Of a DNA stretch of 64,000 bases, positions 52,020 through 64,000 are shown one piece after another. The stretch is from positions 393,616-457,615 of the forward strand of contig NZ_BMXY01000002.1 of NCBI RefSeq assembly GCF_014651995.1, in the 5' to 3' direction. Numbering within the stretch: the stretch's first letter is position 1; each line of letters opens with the position of its first letter. The notes beneath the pieces are model-generated. The model saw only the letters and a list, made by a program, of their open reading frames with translations, was not told the origin of the DNA and did not search any database. Position numbers and translations under genes: made by a program. Source of the DNA: Cognatilysobacter xinjiangensis (GTDB taxonomy: Bacteria; Pseudomonadota; Gammaproteobacteria; Xanthomonadales; Xanthomonadaceae).

Positions 52020-52964
52020 TCAGTCCCAGGCCGGCGCATCGGAGGCGAAGCCCAGCGTCAGCGAGCTCTTGCCCACGTTGACCATGCCGGTAAGGCTCAT
52101 CGTGCTTTCGAGCAGTTCGACGCGATGAGTGCGGCAGGTCTCGGCCAGTTCCGTGTAGCCGGGCAGGCGACGGATGTCCTCGACCGGGCCGCCGTAGCTG
52201 ATGGCCAAGGTCGGGGTCATCAACTTGCCGTCGCGTACGCGGCGGGCGGCGAACGTGAAGAGCTTCTCGGCGGCGTTGTCGAAGCCCTTGAGCTTGGCGA
52301 TCGGGCCGGTCTCGCCGCGGCGGCAGTGCAGCACCGGCTTGATGTCGAGCGCGCTGCCGAGCGTGGCCGACAGCAGGCTCACGCTGCGGTCGCCGCGATG
52401 GCGTGTGCGCGCGCGCAGGTAGTTGAGGTCGCGCGGCACCATGTAGGCATGCGTGTTCATCGCGATCTGCTCGATGCGGGCGCGCATCTTCGGCGCGCCC
52501 TCCTCGGCCTGGCGCAGGCGCACGGCTTCGACCGCCGCGATCGCCTGCCCGGCGAACACGCTCTGCGTGTCGATCACGCGCAGCGAGAACGGCGTGGCGA
52601 TGCCGGCGGCGCTGCGCGGCTCCTTGTAGTCGTTGAGGATCGCGAAGCTGGCCTGCTGCGTGTTGTCGAAGATCGGGCTGCGCGACTTGGTGATCGTCAT
52701 GCAGAACACGTAGTCGTAGTCGATCACCAGCCTCTTCAGGAACAGGTCCTGCACCTGCTGCACGGTGAAGGGCTGCGTCTCGGCCTGCGCCATCAGCTCC
52801 TCGGACTTGTTGTCCAGGAACTCGAGCGTGGCCTGCTCGTTGCGCTGGTCGGCCAGCACCGCGTCGCCGATGCGGACGGTGATCGGCAGCAGCGTGAGCT
52901 CGTTCTTCTCGATGTAGTCGCGCGGCAGGTCGCAGGCCGAGTCGACGACGAGTCCGATACGCAT
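52020..52964 (-). CDS. DegV family fatty-acid-binding protein
   Basis: A 314-residue DegV protein: N-terminal V-V-D-S-A-C-D-L-P, then P-I-T-V-R-I-G, M-T-I-T-K-S-R-S, D-T-Q-S-V-F-A-G-Q, and K-P-V-L-H-C-R-R-G. In firmicutes, DegV/FakB proteins present fatty acids to the kinase FakA. No kinase gene (dihydroxyacetone-kinase-like) is next to it here. Length is typical, and no signal peptide is present. Confidence 0.85.
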   Translation of the reverse strand: MRIGLVVDSACDLPRDYIEKNELTLLPITVRIGDAVLADQRNEQATLEFLDNKSEELMAQAETQPFTVQQVQDLFLKRLVIDYDYVFCMTITKSRSPIFDNTQQASFAILNDYKEPRSAAGIATPFSLRVIDTQSVFAGQAIAAVEAVRLRQAEEGAPKMRARIEQIAMNTHAYMVPRDLNYLRARTRHRGDRSVSLLSATLGSALDIKPVLHCRRGETGPIAKLKGFDNAAEKLFTFAARRVRDGKLMTPTLAISYGGPVEDIRRLPGYTELAETCRTHRVELLESTMSLTGMVNVGKSSLTLGFASDAPAWD

Positions 52965-53077
52965 GGGTCAGCCCCCTGTGGCTTTCGATGACATTGATCG
53001 CAGGCGGAATTGTCGGCACCCGCGCGCGTTTCTTGACCGCGCGCGCGGGCCATGCGCACCCGCATTGATGTGTGTAT

Positions 53078-53737
53078 TCAGCAACCGACCGCCTCGTGCT
53101 CGGCGACGCGGTGTACCAGCTCGCCGTCGGCTGCCTGCGTGGACAGGTAGAGCGTCGGGCGGCTGAGGTTGTAGTGGTCGGTGGCGTCGAGGATCAGGTC
53201 GAGCCGTCCATCGCGGTCGATGTCGCCGGCGAACAGCAGCGCCGGTGAGGCGTCGTCGCCCAGCATCAGGCTGCCGTCCTCGTTGCGCATGGCCGCGAGT
53301 TCGAGCAGCGCCTGCCGATGCGTGCCGGTCTCGAGTTCGACGCGGCACGGCGCGCCCGGCAACGCGCAGCGCAGCGCGAGGCGGTACGCGGCATCGCCCA
53401 GGCGCAGGTCGATGGGCGCCTCGGAAATCCGGGCGGGCTCGTCACCCCGCCAGGCCGTGGCCACCGCGCCGGAGCGCAGGCCCGCGCCGCGCAGCAGCAT
53501 GCGCGTGCCGGCTACCGTACTCGATACCGCTTCGCCGGTGCGCGCACCGGGGGCGTCGACGATCTCGTCGTGCACGCGGCGCACGCGAGCGGTGGCCACG
53601 ACCAGCGCCGCAGCGGCGCCGCCGCCGCGCAGTGCCAGCCAGCGCTCGCCGTCGCGCGCCACGGCCTCGCCGCCGTGGAAGCTGCCGACGGGCTGCAGCG
53701 CGAAGGCCGCGGCGAGGGCGAGCGCGCTCAGGGCCAT
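53078..53737 (-). CDS. Exported VCBS/FG-GAP-like protein
   Basis: A 219-residue protein with a signal peptide (residues 1-20) and a C-terminal repeat A-G-D-I-D-R-D-G-R-L-D-L-I-L-D-A-T, a calcium-binding FG-GAP/VCBS-type motif. In the middle, R-C-A-L-P-G-A-P-C-R and a final G-C suggest disulfides. Its start overlaps the end of the DUF1761-like gene upstream by 10 bases. The function is unknown; a periplasmic or surface-exposed protein is likely. Confidence 0.65.
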   Translation of the reverse strand: MALSALALAAAFALQPVGSFHGGEAVARDGERWLALRGGGAAAALVVATARVRRVHDEIVDAPGARTGEAVSSTVAGTRMLLRGAGLRSGAVATAWRGDEPARISEAPIDLRLGDAAYRLALRCALPGAPCRVELETGTHRQALLELAAMRNEDGSLMLGDDASPALLFAGDIDRDGRLDLILDATDHYNLSRPTLYLSTQAADGELVHRVAEHEAVGC

Positions 53738-54129
53738 GCGGCGAGGATCGCGCCGTAGAGCACGAACTGCAGCACGTGGTAGCCGCCGTCGATCAGCCAC
53801 AGGCCGAACGGGCGGCGCGCGAACGTGTAGTTGATGCCGAAGCTGGTCGCCACGAACAGCAGGCCGACCAGCGCGCCGAGTGCGGCGCCGTGCAGTGCGC
53901 CGACGTCGCGTGGCAGCAGCAGCGCCATCGCGAACGCCGCGACCAGGCTCAGCACGAAGGCGGTGCCGAACACCTTCGCCGGATGGCCGGGCGAGGCGTT
54001 CGGGTCGACGCCGCTGGCGCGCGCCCAGGCCTTGAGGAACAGAGGCCCGTACCAGAGGCCGCCGAGCACGAACGCCGATGCCGCGGCGACGAGCACGGCC
54101 CAGGGGTCGACGGCGGACAGGGTCGGCAT
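53728..54129 (-). CDS. DUF1761 family membrane protein
   Basis: A 133-residue protein with four predicted helices and the DUF1761 marks A-F-V-L-G-G-L-W-Y-G-P-L-F, N-Y-T-F-A-R-R-P and D-G-G-Y-H-V-L-Q-F. Function is unknown in the family. The start at 54129 opens the protein; its end overlaps the next gene by 10 bases, so the two form an operon. Confidence 0.8.
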   Translation of the reverse strand: MPTLSAVDPWAVLVAAASAFVLGGLWYGPLFLKAWARASGVDPNASPGHPAKVFGTAFVLSLVAAFAMALLLPRDVGALHGAALGALVGLLFVATSFGINYTFARRPFGLWLIDGGYHVLQFVLYGAILAAWP

Positions 54130-54220
54130 CAAGAGGTTTCCGTGACCGGCGTCCCATCGCCGGTGGTGCGCCGAGCATACGTCGTCCGTGCGGAAATCGA
54201 CCCTGCCGTACGTCAGGGCG

Positions 54221-54248
54221 AAAAAAAGGCCGCCCCGGAAGGCGGCCT
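54221..54248 (-). terminator. Rho-independent terminator of the amidohydrolase operon
   Basis: Minus strand: AGGCCGCC-loop-GGCGGCCT followed by seven Ts (54221-54227). It lies 20 bases after the 54269-55558 stop codon. Confidence 0.85.
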
Positions 54249-54268
54249 GCGTTTCCGGACGCGTCGCG

Positions 54269-55554
54269 TCAGCGCGCGCGGTCGGGTGCCGGATAGGCAC
54301 GCGGCAAGGCGCCCGCGGGCCCGAGGTAGCGATCGCGCAGCTCGGTCTGGCGGCTGCGCATCTCGATCGCGCGACCGCCGAACCACACCTGCTGCGCGGT
54401 ACTGCTCACGTCCAGTGGATCGCCGGTCCACAGCACGAGGTCGGCGCGCTGGCCGACCGCGAGCCCACCAGCGCCGGGCAACCCGAAGGCCTCGGCGGGC
54501 ACGCGGGTCAGCGCGGCCAGGCCGTCTTCCCACGGCAGCCCGTAGGCGACCGCGTTGCCGGCGAGCTGGCGCACCTTGCGCGCGTTATGCGAGGCATCGT
54601 TCGACTGCACCATGCCCACCGGCACGCCGGCCGCGTGCAGCAGCGCGGCATTGTCCATGCGCGCGCCGAGGCGGTCGAAGTCGGCCGGCAGGTTCGCCAG
54701 CGGGTCGACGAATACCGGCACCTTCGCGGCCGCGAGTTCGCGGGCGAGCTTCCAGGCTTCCGAGCCACCGGAGATCGCGATGCGCAGGCGATGCCGGTCG
54801 GCGAAGCGCAGCAGCTGGCGGATGTCGGCCGCGCGCTCGACCTTGAACACCACGCGGCCGTTGCCCGCAAGGAACTTCGACAGGACGGCGCGGCCCGCGG
54901 GCGTCAGCATGGCCATCGGCGACGTCGCCGGAATGCGGCCACGCGCCTCGTCGAAGAACTGCTCCAGCAGCATCCACTGCGCCGCGCGCGACTGCCCGGT
55001 CAGGCTCGACACGTCATCGCCCAGCTCCACGAACAGCACCCTGGGGCCGGCCGGATCGGGCGAGCCGTCCAGGCGCACGATCGCGCCCTGACCCGCGATG
55101 ATCGAGCCGCCTTCGCCGGTGCCGGGCCCGAGCAGCGTCCAGCCGAGGCCTTCCACGCGGTTGACCGCGAGCAGCGCGGAGTCGGGATTGAAGGCGAGGG
55201 TGACGTCGAACTCGGGGCGCACGGTCATCTCGCGTGTGCCGCGGCCGAGGGTCAGCGTGGCATCGACGGTCTTGGCCTCGCCCGACACTTCCTCCAGGCC
55301 GATGCGGGTAATCCCGCCGAACAGCGTCGGCGTGAGCGGACGACCGCCGGCATCGATGGTCGGCACGTCGGCAGGTGCCGCGAGGCCCTTGCCGATCGCG
55401 GCGATCTTCCCGCCCCGCACCAGCACGTCCGCATCCTGCAGCGTGCCGCGCGCGGTGGCGGTGTGCACGGTGGCGTTGCGGATCAGCAGCTCCTGCGCGG
55501 CGAGCGCGGGCGAGAGCGCGAGCAGCAGCGCGCCGGCGAGAATCGACAGGCGGC

Positions 55555-55558
<4 letters not shown>
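54269..55558 (-). CDS. Exported amidohydrolase, second gene of operon
   Basis: A 429-residue protein with signal peptide (ending A-L-A-A-Q-E) and the composite-domain ends of the amidohydrolase superfamily: L-L-I-R-N-A-T-V-H near the start and R-A-D-L-V-L-W-T-G-D-P near the end. The metal motif D-x-H-x-H is not evident (P-T-L-F-G-G-I-T-R-I-G stands where it would be). The protein may therefore be catalytically inactive or a structural partner. It overlaps the upstream amidohydrolase gene by four bases (ATGA). A strong terminator follows. Confidence 0.78.
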
Positions 55559-56976
<1,418 letters not shown>

Positions 56977-57089
56977 GATGGCCCCGGTGCGGAAACAGCC
57001 ACCGACCGTAACGGCCCGGCCCATGCCCGTCACCATGACCTTCGTCATGGCCGGTGCGACAATCCCCGGAACCCAGAAAAAAGAACGCA

Positions 57090-57866
57090 ATGCGAGACAA
57101 GAACGAAATCGTCGCCAACTGGCTGCCGCGCTACACGGGCGTCGCGCTCGAAGACTTCGGCCAGCACATCCTGCTCACCAATTTCGGTGGCTACCTGCAG
57201 ACCTTCGCGCGCCTGATGGGCGCCGAGATCGTCGGCCTGGACCGTCCGATGCCCAGCGCCACCGCCGACGGCATCACCATGATCAACTTCGGCATGGGCA
57301 GCCCGAACGCGGCCACGCTGATGGACCTGCTCTCGGCCATCTCGCCCAAGGCCGTGCTGTTCCTCGGCAAGTGCGGCGGGCTCAAGCGCAAGAACGAGCT
57401 CGGCGACCTGGTCCTGCCGATCGCCGCCATCCGAGGCGAAGGCACGTCCAACGACTACCTGCCCGCCGAGGTGCCCGCGCTGCCCGCGTTCGCCCTGCAG
57501 CGCGCGGTGTCCACCATGATCCGCGACCTCGGCCACGACTACTGGACCGGCACCGTCTACACGACCAACCGCCGCGTCTGGGAACACGACGAGGCGTTCA
57601 AGGAATACCTGCGCAAGCTGCGCTGCATGGCGATCGACATGGAGACCGCGACGATCTTCGCCGCCGGCTTCGCCAACCGCATCCCCTGCGGCGCGCTGCT
57701 GCTCGTGTCCGACCAGCCGATGACGCCCGAAGGCGTCAAGACCGCGGCGTCGGACGCGAAGGTCACCGCGAACTTCGTCGACAACCACATCCAGGTCGGC
57801 ATCGAGGCGCTGCGCCTGATCCGCCGCCACGGCAAGTCGGTGAAGCACCTGCGGTTCGACGAGTGA
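57090..57866 (+). CDS. amn: AMP nucleosidase (short form)
   Basis: A 258-residue nucleoside phosphorylase-fold protein: F-G-Q-H-I-L-L-T-N-F-G-G-Y near the start, G-K-C-G-G-L-K in the middle, and A-I-D-M-E-T-A-T-I-F, where the Met-Glu binds ribose, and L-V-S-D-Q-P-M. It lacks the N-terminal domain of E. coli Amn (484 aa), like other short AMP nucleosidases. It would split AMP to adenine and ribose 5-phosphate. GACAAT at 57058-57063 is a candidate -10. It is divergent from the amidohydrolase operon. Confidence 0.88.
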   Translation: MRDKNEIVANWLPRYTGVALEDFGQHILLTNFGGYLQTFARLMGAEIVGLDRPMPSATADGITMINFGMGSPNAATLMDLLSAISPKAVLFLGKCGGLKRKNELGDLVLPIAAIRGEGTSNDYLPAEVPALPAFALQRAVSTMIRDLGHDYWTGTVYTTNRRVWEHDEAFKEYLRKLRCMAIDMETATIFAAGFANRIPCGALLLVSDQPMTPEGVKTAASDAKVTANFVDNHIQVGIEALRLIRRHGKSVKHLRFDE

Positions 57867-57871
57867 GGTAG

Positions 57872-58564
57872 CTAACGACGCTCCCATCGACCGGCCTCGG
57901 GGGTGGGCAGCGTCATTTGGAAGACCGACCAGAGCTGGGCGATGCCGCGATCGAGATCGCAACCGCGATCGCGCGCCGCGTATCGGCCGGCCACACAGGC
58001 TTCCAGAAATGCGGTCCGGCCGTCGCACCACATGCGCTCTTGTGTGCGATGCCATACCGCCTCGGTATCCCAAGCCCGCCGCACGGGCTCGAGGGCGTCG
58101 AGCGGCACGACGGCCAAGCGTGCCGGCGTCACCCATGTTTCGTTCCTCGGCCCAATGGATCGCGGTGGCATGGGAGGACTCGGTGCCTCGCGCACGCTGA
58201 CGTTCGCGGTATTGCCCCGAACGATGATGTCGATCTTCCATGTTCGATAGGGGGCCTCCGAGAAGCCGTCCCCGATCCAAGCTCTGTAGTGCGGTTCGTC
58301 CGGCGCGTTCGGGTTTGCGCCACATGACAGTGCGACAGGCGTTTCCGTGTCGTCGTCGCGAAGGAATCCGCGACTCACCGCCATTCGCATGTCGTAACCG
58401 CCAGCGTCCATTCCGCTACGCGGCAGAGGGATCCACGGCCCATCGGCCGTCACGGGCGGGTGGAATGCCGGTCGGGGCGCGATGAGCCACGCGCCCGCGA
58501 GGACTGACAGCGTCAGAGCCATGCATGCAACGGCAATCGGTCGTATTTGGAGCGCCTGCTTCAT
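57872..58564 (-). CDS. Membrane-anchored hypothetical protein (230 aa)
   Basis: A 230-residue protein with an N-terminal hydrophobic helix (residues 11-29) and a periplasmic remainder. GC looks slightly lower than in the neighbours. Four cysteines (A-L-S-C-G; M-W-C-D-G; E-A-C-V-A; R-G-C-D-L) could form two disulfides. No known family. The stop codon is 6 bases from the convergent AMP-nucleosidase stop. Confidence 0.6.
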   Translation of the reverse strand: MKQALQIRPIAVACMALTLSVLAGAWLIAPRPAFHPPVTADGPWIPLPRSGMDAGGYDMRMAVSRGFLRDDDTETPVALSCGANPNAPDEPHYRAWIGDGFSEAPYRTWKIDIIVRGNTANVSVREAPSPPMPPRSIGPRNETWVTPARLAVVPLDALEPVRRAWDTEAVWHRTQERMWCDGRTAFLEACVAGRYAARDRGCDLDRGIAQLWSVFQMTLPTPEAGRWERR

Positions 58565-58657
58565 CCGCGGACTCTAGTCGATCCGACCGGCGGCAACCGA
58601 CGTCGCGACCCCTGAGATGCCGCGTCCGCAGACTGTCACACCAGACAGGAGCAGGAC

Positions 58658-59224
58658 ATGGAACAGGCCTTCCTGGTGGTCCTCGGCGCGGCGCTGACGT
58701 GGGCCTTCTACTTCATCCAGCGCCGCGTCGAGCGGCGCCGCACGACCGAAGCGATCGAGCGCAACCGGAAGCTGCTCGAACTCAAGCAGGGGCTGGAGCG
58801 CGCGCAGACCAGCCTCGGCGACCTGCAGCGCTTCGAATCGGGCCTCGTCGGCAAGGCGCAGAGCGCGGTGGAACTGGCCGACGGCTGGCTCGCGCGCGCC
58901 GAGGAAGTCGTCGAACGCGGTGCGGTCGAAGTGCTGCAGGACGACGAATTCACCGCGCAGGCACGCGAGCGTCTGCTGTTCGCCGACGCGCGCCTGCATC
59001 GGGTGGTCGCGCGGCTGCGCGCGCAGCTCGACGGGGACGGGCAGGCGGCGTTCGATCGCACCCACGCGGCCTGGCTGGCCTTCCGCGACCGCCATGCGCT
59101 CTTCATCGCGCAGTCCTATGCTCGGGGCCCGATCCGCGCGCTGATCCAGGCGGTCACGCTGGAAAGCCTGACCGTCGCGTGGATCGCAGAACTGGAGACG
59201 CAACTGGGTGAAGCCGAATCCTGA
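58658..59224 (+). CDS. Membrane-anchored LprI-like protein
   Basis: A 188-residue protein. Residues 4-20 form a hydrophobic N-terminal anchor followed by a long charged coiled-coil (R-R-V-E-R-R-R-T-T-E-A-I-E). The C-terminal part, F-D-R-T-H-A-A-W-L-A-F-R-D-R-H ... E-S-L-T-V-A-W-I-A-E-L-E, resembles the LprI N-terminal domain (PF07007), found in lysozyme inhibitors. The usual cysteines are absent. AGGAG precedes the ATG. It overlaps the DUF924 gene by 17 bases. Confidence 0.68.
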   Translation: MEQAFLVVLGAALTWAFYFIQRRVERRRTTEAIERNRKLLELKQGLERAQTSLGDLQRFESGLVGKAQSAVELADGWLARAEEVVERGAVEVLQDDEFTAQARERLLFADARLHRVVARLRAQLDGDGQAAFDRTHAAWLAFRDRHALFIAQSYARGPIRALIQAVTLESLTVAWIAELETQLGEAES

Positions 59225-59756
59225 TGCGCGCGACGTGGTCGCGTTCTGGCGCGAGGCGGGACCGTCGAAATGGTTCGCGCGCGACGACGAATTCGATGCG
59301 CGCTGCCGCGACTTCGTCGACCTGCACTTCGCCGCCGCGCGCCGCGAGCTCGACGACTGGCGCCGGACGGCCGAAGGCGCGCTCGCACTGCTGATCCTGC
59401 TCGACCAGATCCCGCGCAACGTGTTCCGCGGCAGCGCGCACGCCTATGCCACCGATGCGCTCGCACGCTCGATCGCCGATGCCGCCATCGAGGCCGGCTT
59501 CGACATGGCGACCGAGGAAGCACTGCGCGTGTTCGTCTACCTGCCGCTCGAGCATTCCGAGGCGCTGGACGATCAGCGGCGCTCGCTCCAACTGCACCGC
59601 GAGCGTCTGAGCGCGCCGGATGCGGATGCATGGGCGCGGCTGCACCTGGACATCATCGAGCGCTTCGGGCGCTTTCCGCATCGCAATGCGGCGCTGGGAC
59701 GCGAGACAACGCCGGCCGAGCAGGAATTCCTCGATTCGGGCGGCTTCGCCGGCTGA
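59208..59756 (+). CDS. DUF924 family protein
   Basis: A 182-residue helical protein with the DUF924 pattern: V-V-A-F-W-R-E-A-G-P-S-K-W-F at the N-terminus, L-I-L-L-D-Q-I-P-R-N-V-F-R-G-S-A-H-A-Y in the middle, and R-F-G-R-F-P-H-R-N-A-A-L-G-R near the end. The fold is TPR-like, function unknown. GTG start at 59208, inside the preceding gene, so the two are coupled. Confidence 0.85.
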   Translation: MKPNPDARDVVAFWREAGPSKWFARDDEFDARCRDFVDLHFAAARRELDDWRRTAEGALALLILLDQIPRNVFRGSAHAYATDALARSIADAAIEAGFDMATEEALRVFVYLPLEHSEALDDQRRSLQLHRERLSAPDADAWARLHLDIIERFGRFPHRNAALGRETTPAEQEFLDSGGFAG

Positions 59757-59772
59757 CGCCGCGCCACACGCG

Positions 59773-59798
59773 CGAACGGCCGGAAGCCCGGCCGTTCG
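59773..59798. terminator. 11-bp hairpin between convergent genes
   Basis: CGAACGGCCGG / CCGGCCGTTCG with an AAGC loop, between the DUF924 gene and the glutaredoxin fusion. No U-tract; probably works in both directions. Confidence 0.6.
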
Positions 59799-59820
59799 TC
59801 GCGTCGCATGTCGCGCCGGG

Positions 59821-60747
59821 TCAGTAGCGCGGCACCGCCGCGTCCACCTGCTGCGACCAGGCGTCGATGCCGCCTTCCACGTTGAATATCTGCGTGAAGC
59901 CGAGGCGGCGGAAATGCTCGGCCGCGGCGGCGCTGCGACGTCCGTGGTGGCAGAGGAAGGCCAGCGGCGTGTCCTTGGGCAGGTTCTCCACCTCGGCGGC
60001 CGCATCGCCGTCGAGCACCGAGAACGGCATCCGCACCGAGGCGATCGTGCGCTCCTCGACCGGACGCACGTCCACCAGCACCAGCGCGCCATCGGCGAGG
60101 CGGCGCGCGGCCTCCGTCGCGTCGATCGGCGTCACCCTGCTCGCATTCGGGTTCTCCACCACCAGGCCGCGACCACGCTCGTCGTCGACCCAGTCGATGC
60201 GCAGGCCCTTCGCGCGCGGCGCGCTCTCGAGGTCGAACTGCGCGCGGATGCCGTCGACCTCGGTCGCGATCGCGTTCGGATCGACCGGGCCAAGCTGCAG
60301 CTGGGCGCGATGGTCCGCGTCGACCGACACCTGCAACGCATAGCCGGGGCCGGCGCCCGCGATCGCCTCACGCAACATCTGCGCGGCGGCGGGTGTGATC
60401 TCGATGGACGGCGGGGTGCGGTCCGGGGCCTCGACGCCGAGCAGCGCGTGCAGCTCACCGGAGTTGGCCATCTGCACCACGATGTCGCTGCCCCCGACGA
60501 GCTCGCCGTCGACGTAGAGCTGCGGGATGGTCGGCCAGTCGCCGTAGGCCTTGATGCCCTCGCGGATCTCGGGATCGCTCAGCACGTCGACGTGGGCATA
60601 GGGAATGCCCAGTCCGTTGAGGATGCCCGCGGCCTTCGCCGAGAAGCCGCACTGCGGCATGCGCGGGTCGCCCTTCATGAACAGCACGACGCGGTTGGCC
60701 TGCAGCAGGGAATCGATACGGGTGCGGACGGCGGGTTCGAGGGACAT
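59821..60747 (-). CDS. Monothiol glutaredoxin - carrier-like - rhodanese fusion
   Basis: A 308-residue protein. Residues 1-105: monothiol glutaredoxin of the Grx4 type with active site P-Q-C33-G-F-S and W-P-T-I-P-Q-L-Y-V-D-G. Residues about 112-200: a HesB/IscA-like domain (I-E-I-T-P-A-A-A-Q-M-L-R-E-A-I) that lacks the three iron-sulfur cysteines. Residues about 205-300: rhodanese with C266 in F-L-C-H-H-G-R-R-S. Grx4 delivers iron-sulfur clusters; the added domains suggest coupling of sulfur transfer to carrier function. The combination occurs in other xanthomonads. Confidence 0.9.
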   Translation of the reverse strand: MSLEPAVRTRIDSLLQANRVVLFMKGDPRMPQCGFSAKAAGILNGLGIPYAHVDVLSDPEIREGIKAYGDWPTIPQLYVDGELVGGSDIVVQMANSGELHALLGVEAPDRTPPSIEITPAAAQMLREAIAGAGPGYALQVSVDADHRAQLQLGPVDPNAIATEVDGIRAQFDLESAPRAKGLRIDWVDDERGRGLVVENPNASRVTPIDATEAARRLADGALVLVDVRPVEERTIASVRMPFSVLDGDAAAEVENLPKDTPLAFLCHHGRRSAAAAEHFRRLGFTQIFNVEGGIDAWSQQVDAAVPRY

Positions 60748-60935
60748 GTCGGGGCCGAAAAAGGTGAGGACGAACGACAGTTTAGAACCCCTGCGACCGT
60801 TCGTCGGGAAGTCTTAAGGGAACGTTAATCCCCCCCAACTTTTGGCATACGCTCCGTTGCGCATACCACGCATGAAGAGCGCGTGAAGGTATGTCCACCC
60901 TTGCTACGTTCCTGTTGATTTGGGGAGAAATTCAT

Positions 60936-63932
<2,997 letters not shown>

Positions 63933-63972
63933 TACCGCATTACTAGAAGATCCAAAGGAACTCTCTTCTCTC

Positions 63973-64000
63973 ACGGCCCCGCAAGGGGCCGTTTTTTTTT
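63973..64000 (+). terminator. Rho-independent terminator at window end
   Basis: ACGGCCCC-GCAA-GGGGCCGT followed by at least nine Ts up to the window edge. It closes the large receptor gene. Confidence 0.93.

Overview
The window is a 64 kb chromosomal stretch of a very GC-rich gammaproteobacterium, most likely a member of the Xanthomonadaceae/Lysobacteraceae (Lysobacter, Luteimonas or a relative). This rests on recognition of gene families and not on a search. Signs are the coenzyme-B12 ribonucleotide reductase split into two genes, an Ax21-like outer-membrane protein, a LOV-domain hybrid histidine kinase, a three-domain glutaredoxin/carrier/rhodanese fusion, large TonB-dependent receptors, and many small secreted or lipoprotein genes. 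Nearly all of the window is ordinary host DNA, densely packed with short operons on both strands.

Layout. 1-15 kb: a lipase-like hydrolase (cut by the window edge), a TPR protein, a hotdog thioesterase, a blue-light LOV-HK-receiver protein divergent from a lipocalin, an Ax21-like barrel, a serine hydrolase, a YehS-like protein, an orphan GspE-like ATPase, an exported phosphoesterase-like lipoprotein and a run of small secreted proteins including a periplasmic lactonase-like MBL protein. 15-19 kb: a gene-poor, repeat-rich zone with three full or nearly full copies and one fragment of a dispersed intergenic repeat, a 21-bp tandem array of twelve units, and a cluster of short ACTCTGACCCC-type repeats. 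19-20.9 kb: a two-gene operon of clearly lower GC, encoding a four-helix membrane protein and a winged-helix-like plus TIR/deoxyribosyltransferase-like protein. It is the one convincing horizontally acquired block and the best candidate for an undescribed system, probably antiviral. 21-25.6 kb: nrdJb, an AlgP/histone-H1-like gene and nrdJa, with an NrdR-box-like site far upstream.

25.8-33.5 kb: a Do-family periplasmic protease, a DUF883/YqjE-type membrane stress operon ending in an AI-2E family permease, an MtfA-like peptidase, then birA-coaX, a predicted SPOR protein and tRNA-Thr(UGU). 33.5-45.2 kb: a MASE1-PAS-GGDEF-EAL signalling protein, arginase, an entericidin-like lipoprotein, trpS with an extra C-terminal domain, a TonB-dependent receptor, and the overlapping bioD-sua5-pyrC string. 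45.2-60.7 kb: a PAS histidine kinase, a Dph6-like ATPase, three amidohydrolases (one fused to a beta-propeller), a DegV protein, AMP nucleosidase, small hypotheticals, DUF924 and the glutaredoxin fusion. 60.9-64 kb: a 998-residue TonB-dependent receptor followed by a textbook terminator.

Recurring regulatory style: several host genes (9335, 30948, 32742, 42469) have a TANAAT-like hexamer exactly six bases before the ATG and no Shine-Dalgarno sequence, which suggests leaderless mRNAs. Other genes have clear AGGAG-type sites. Terminators are usually strong GC hairpins without U-tracts; U-tracted ones follow nrdJb, the entericidin gene, one amidohydrolase operon and the last receptor. No CRISPR array, rRNA, intact transposase or prophage was seen.
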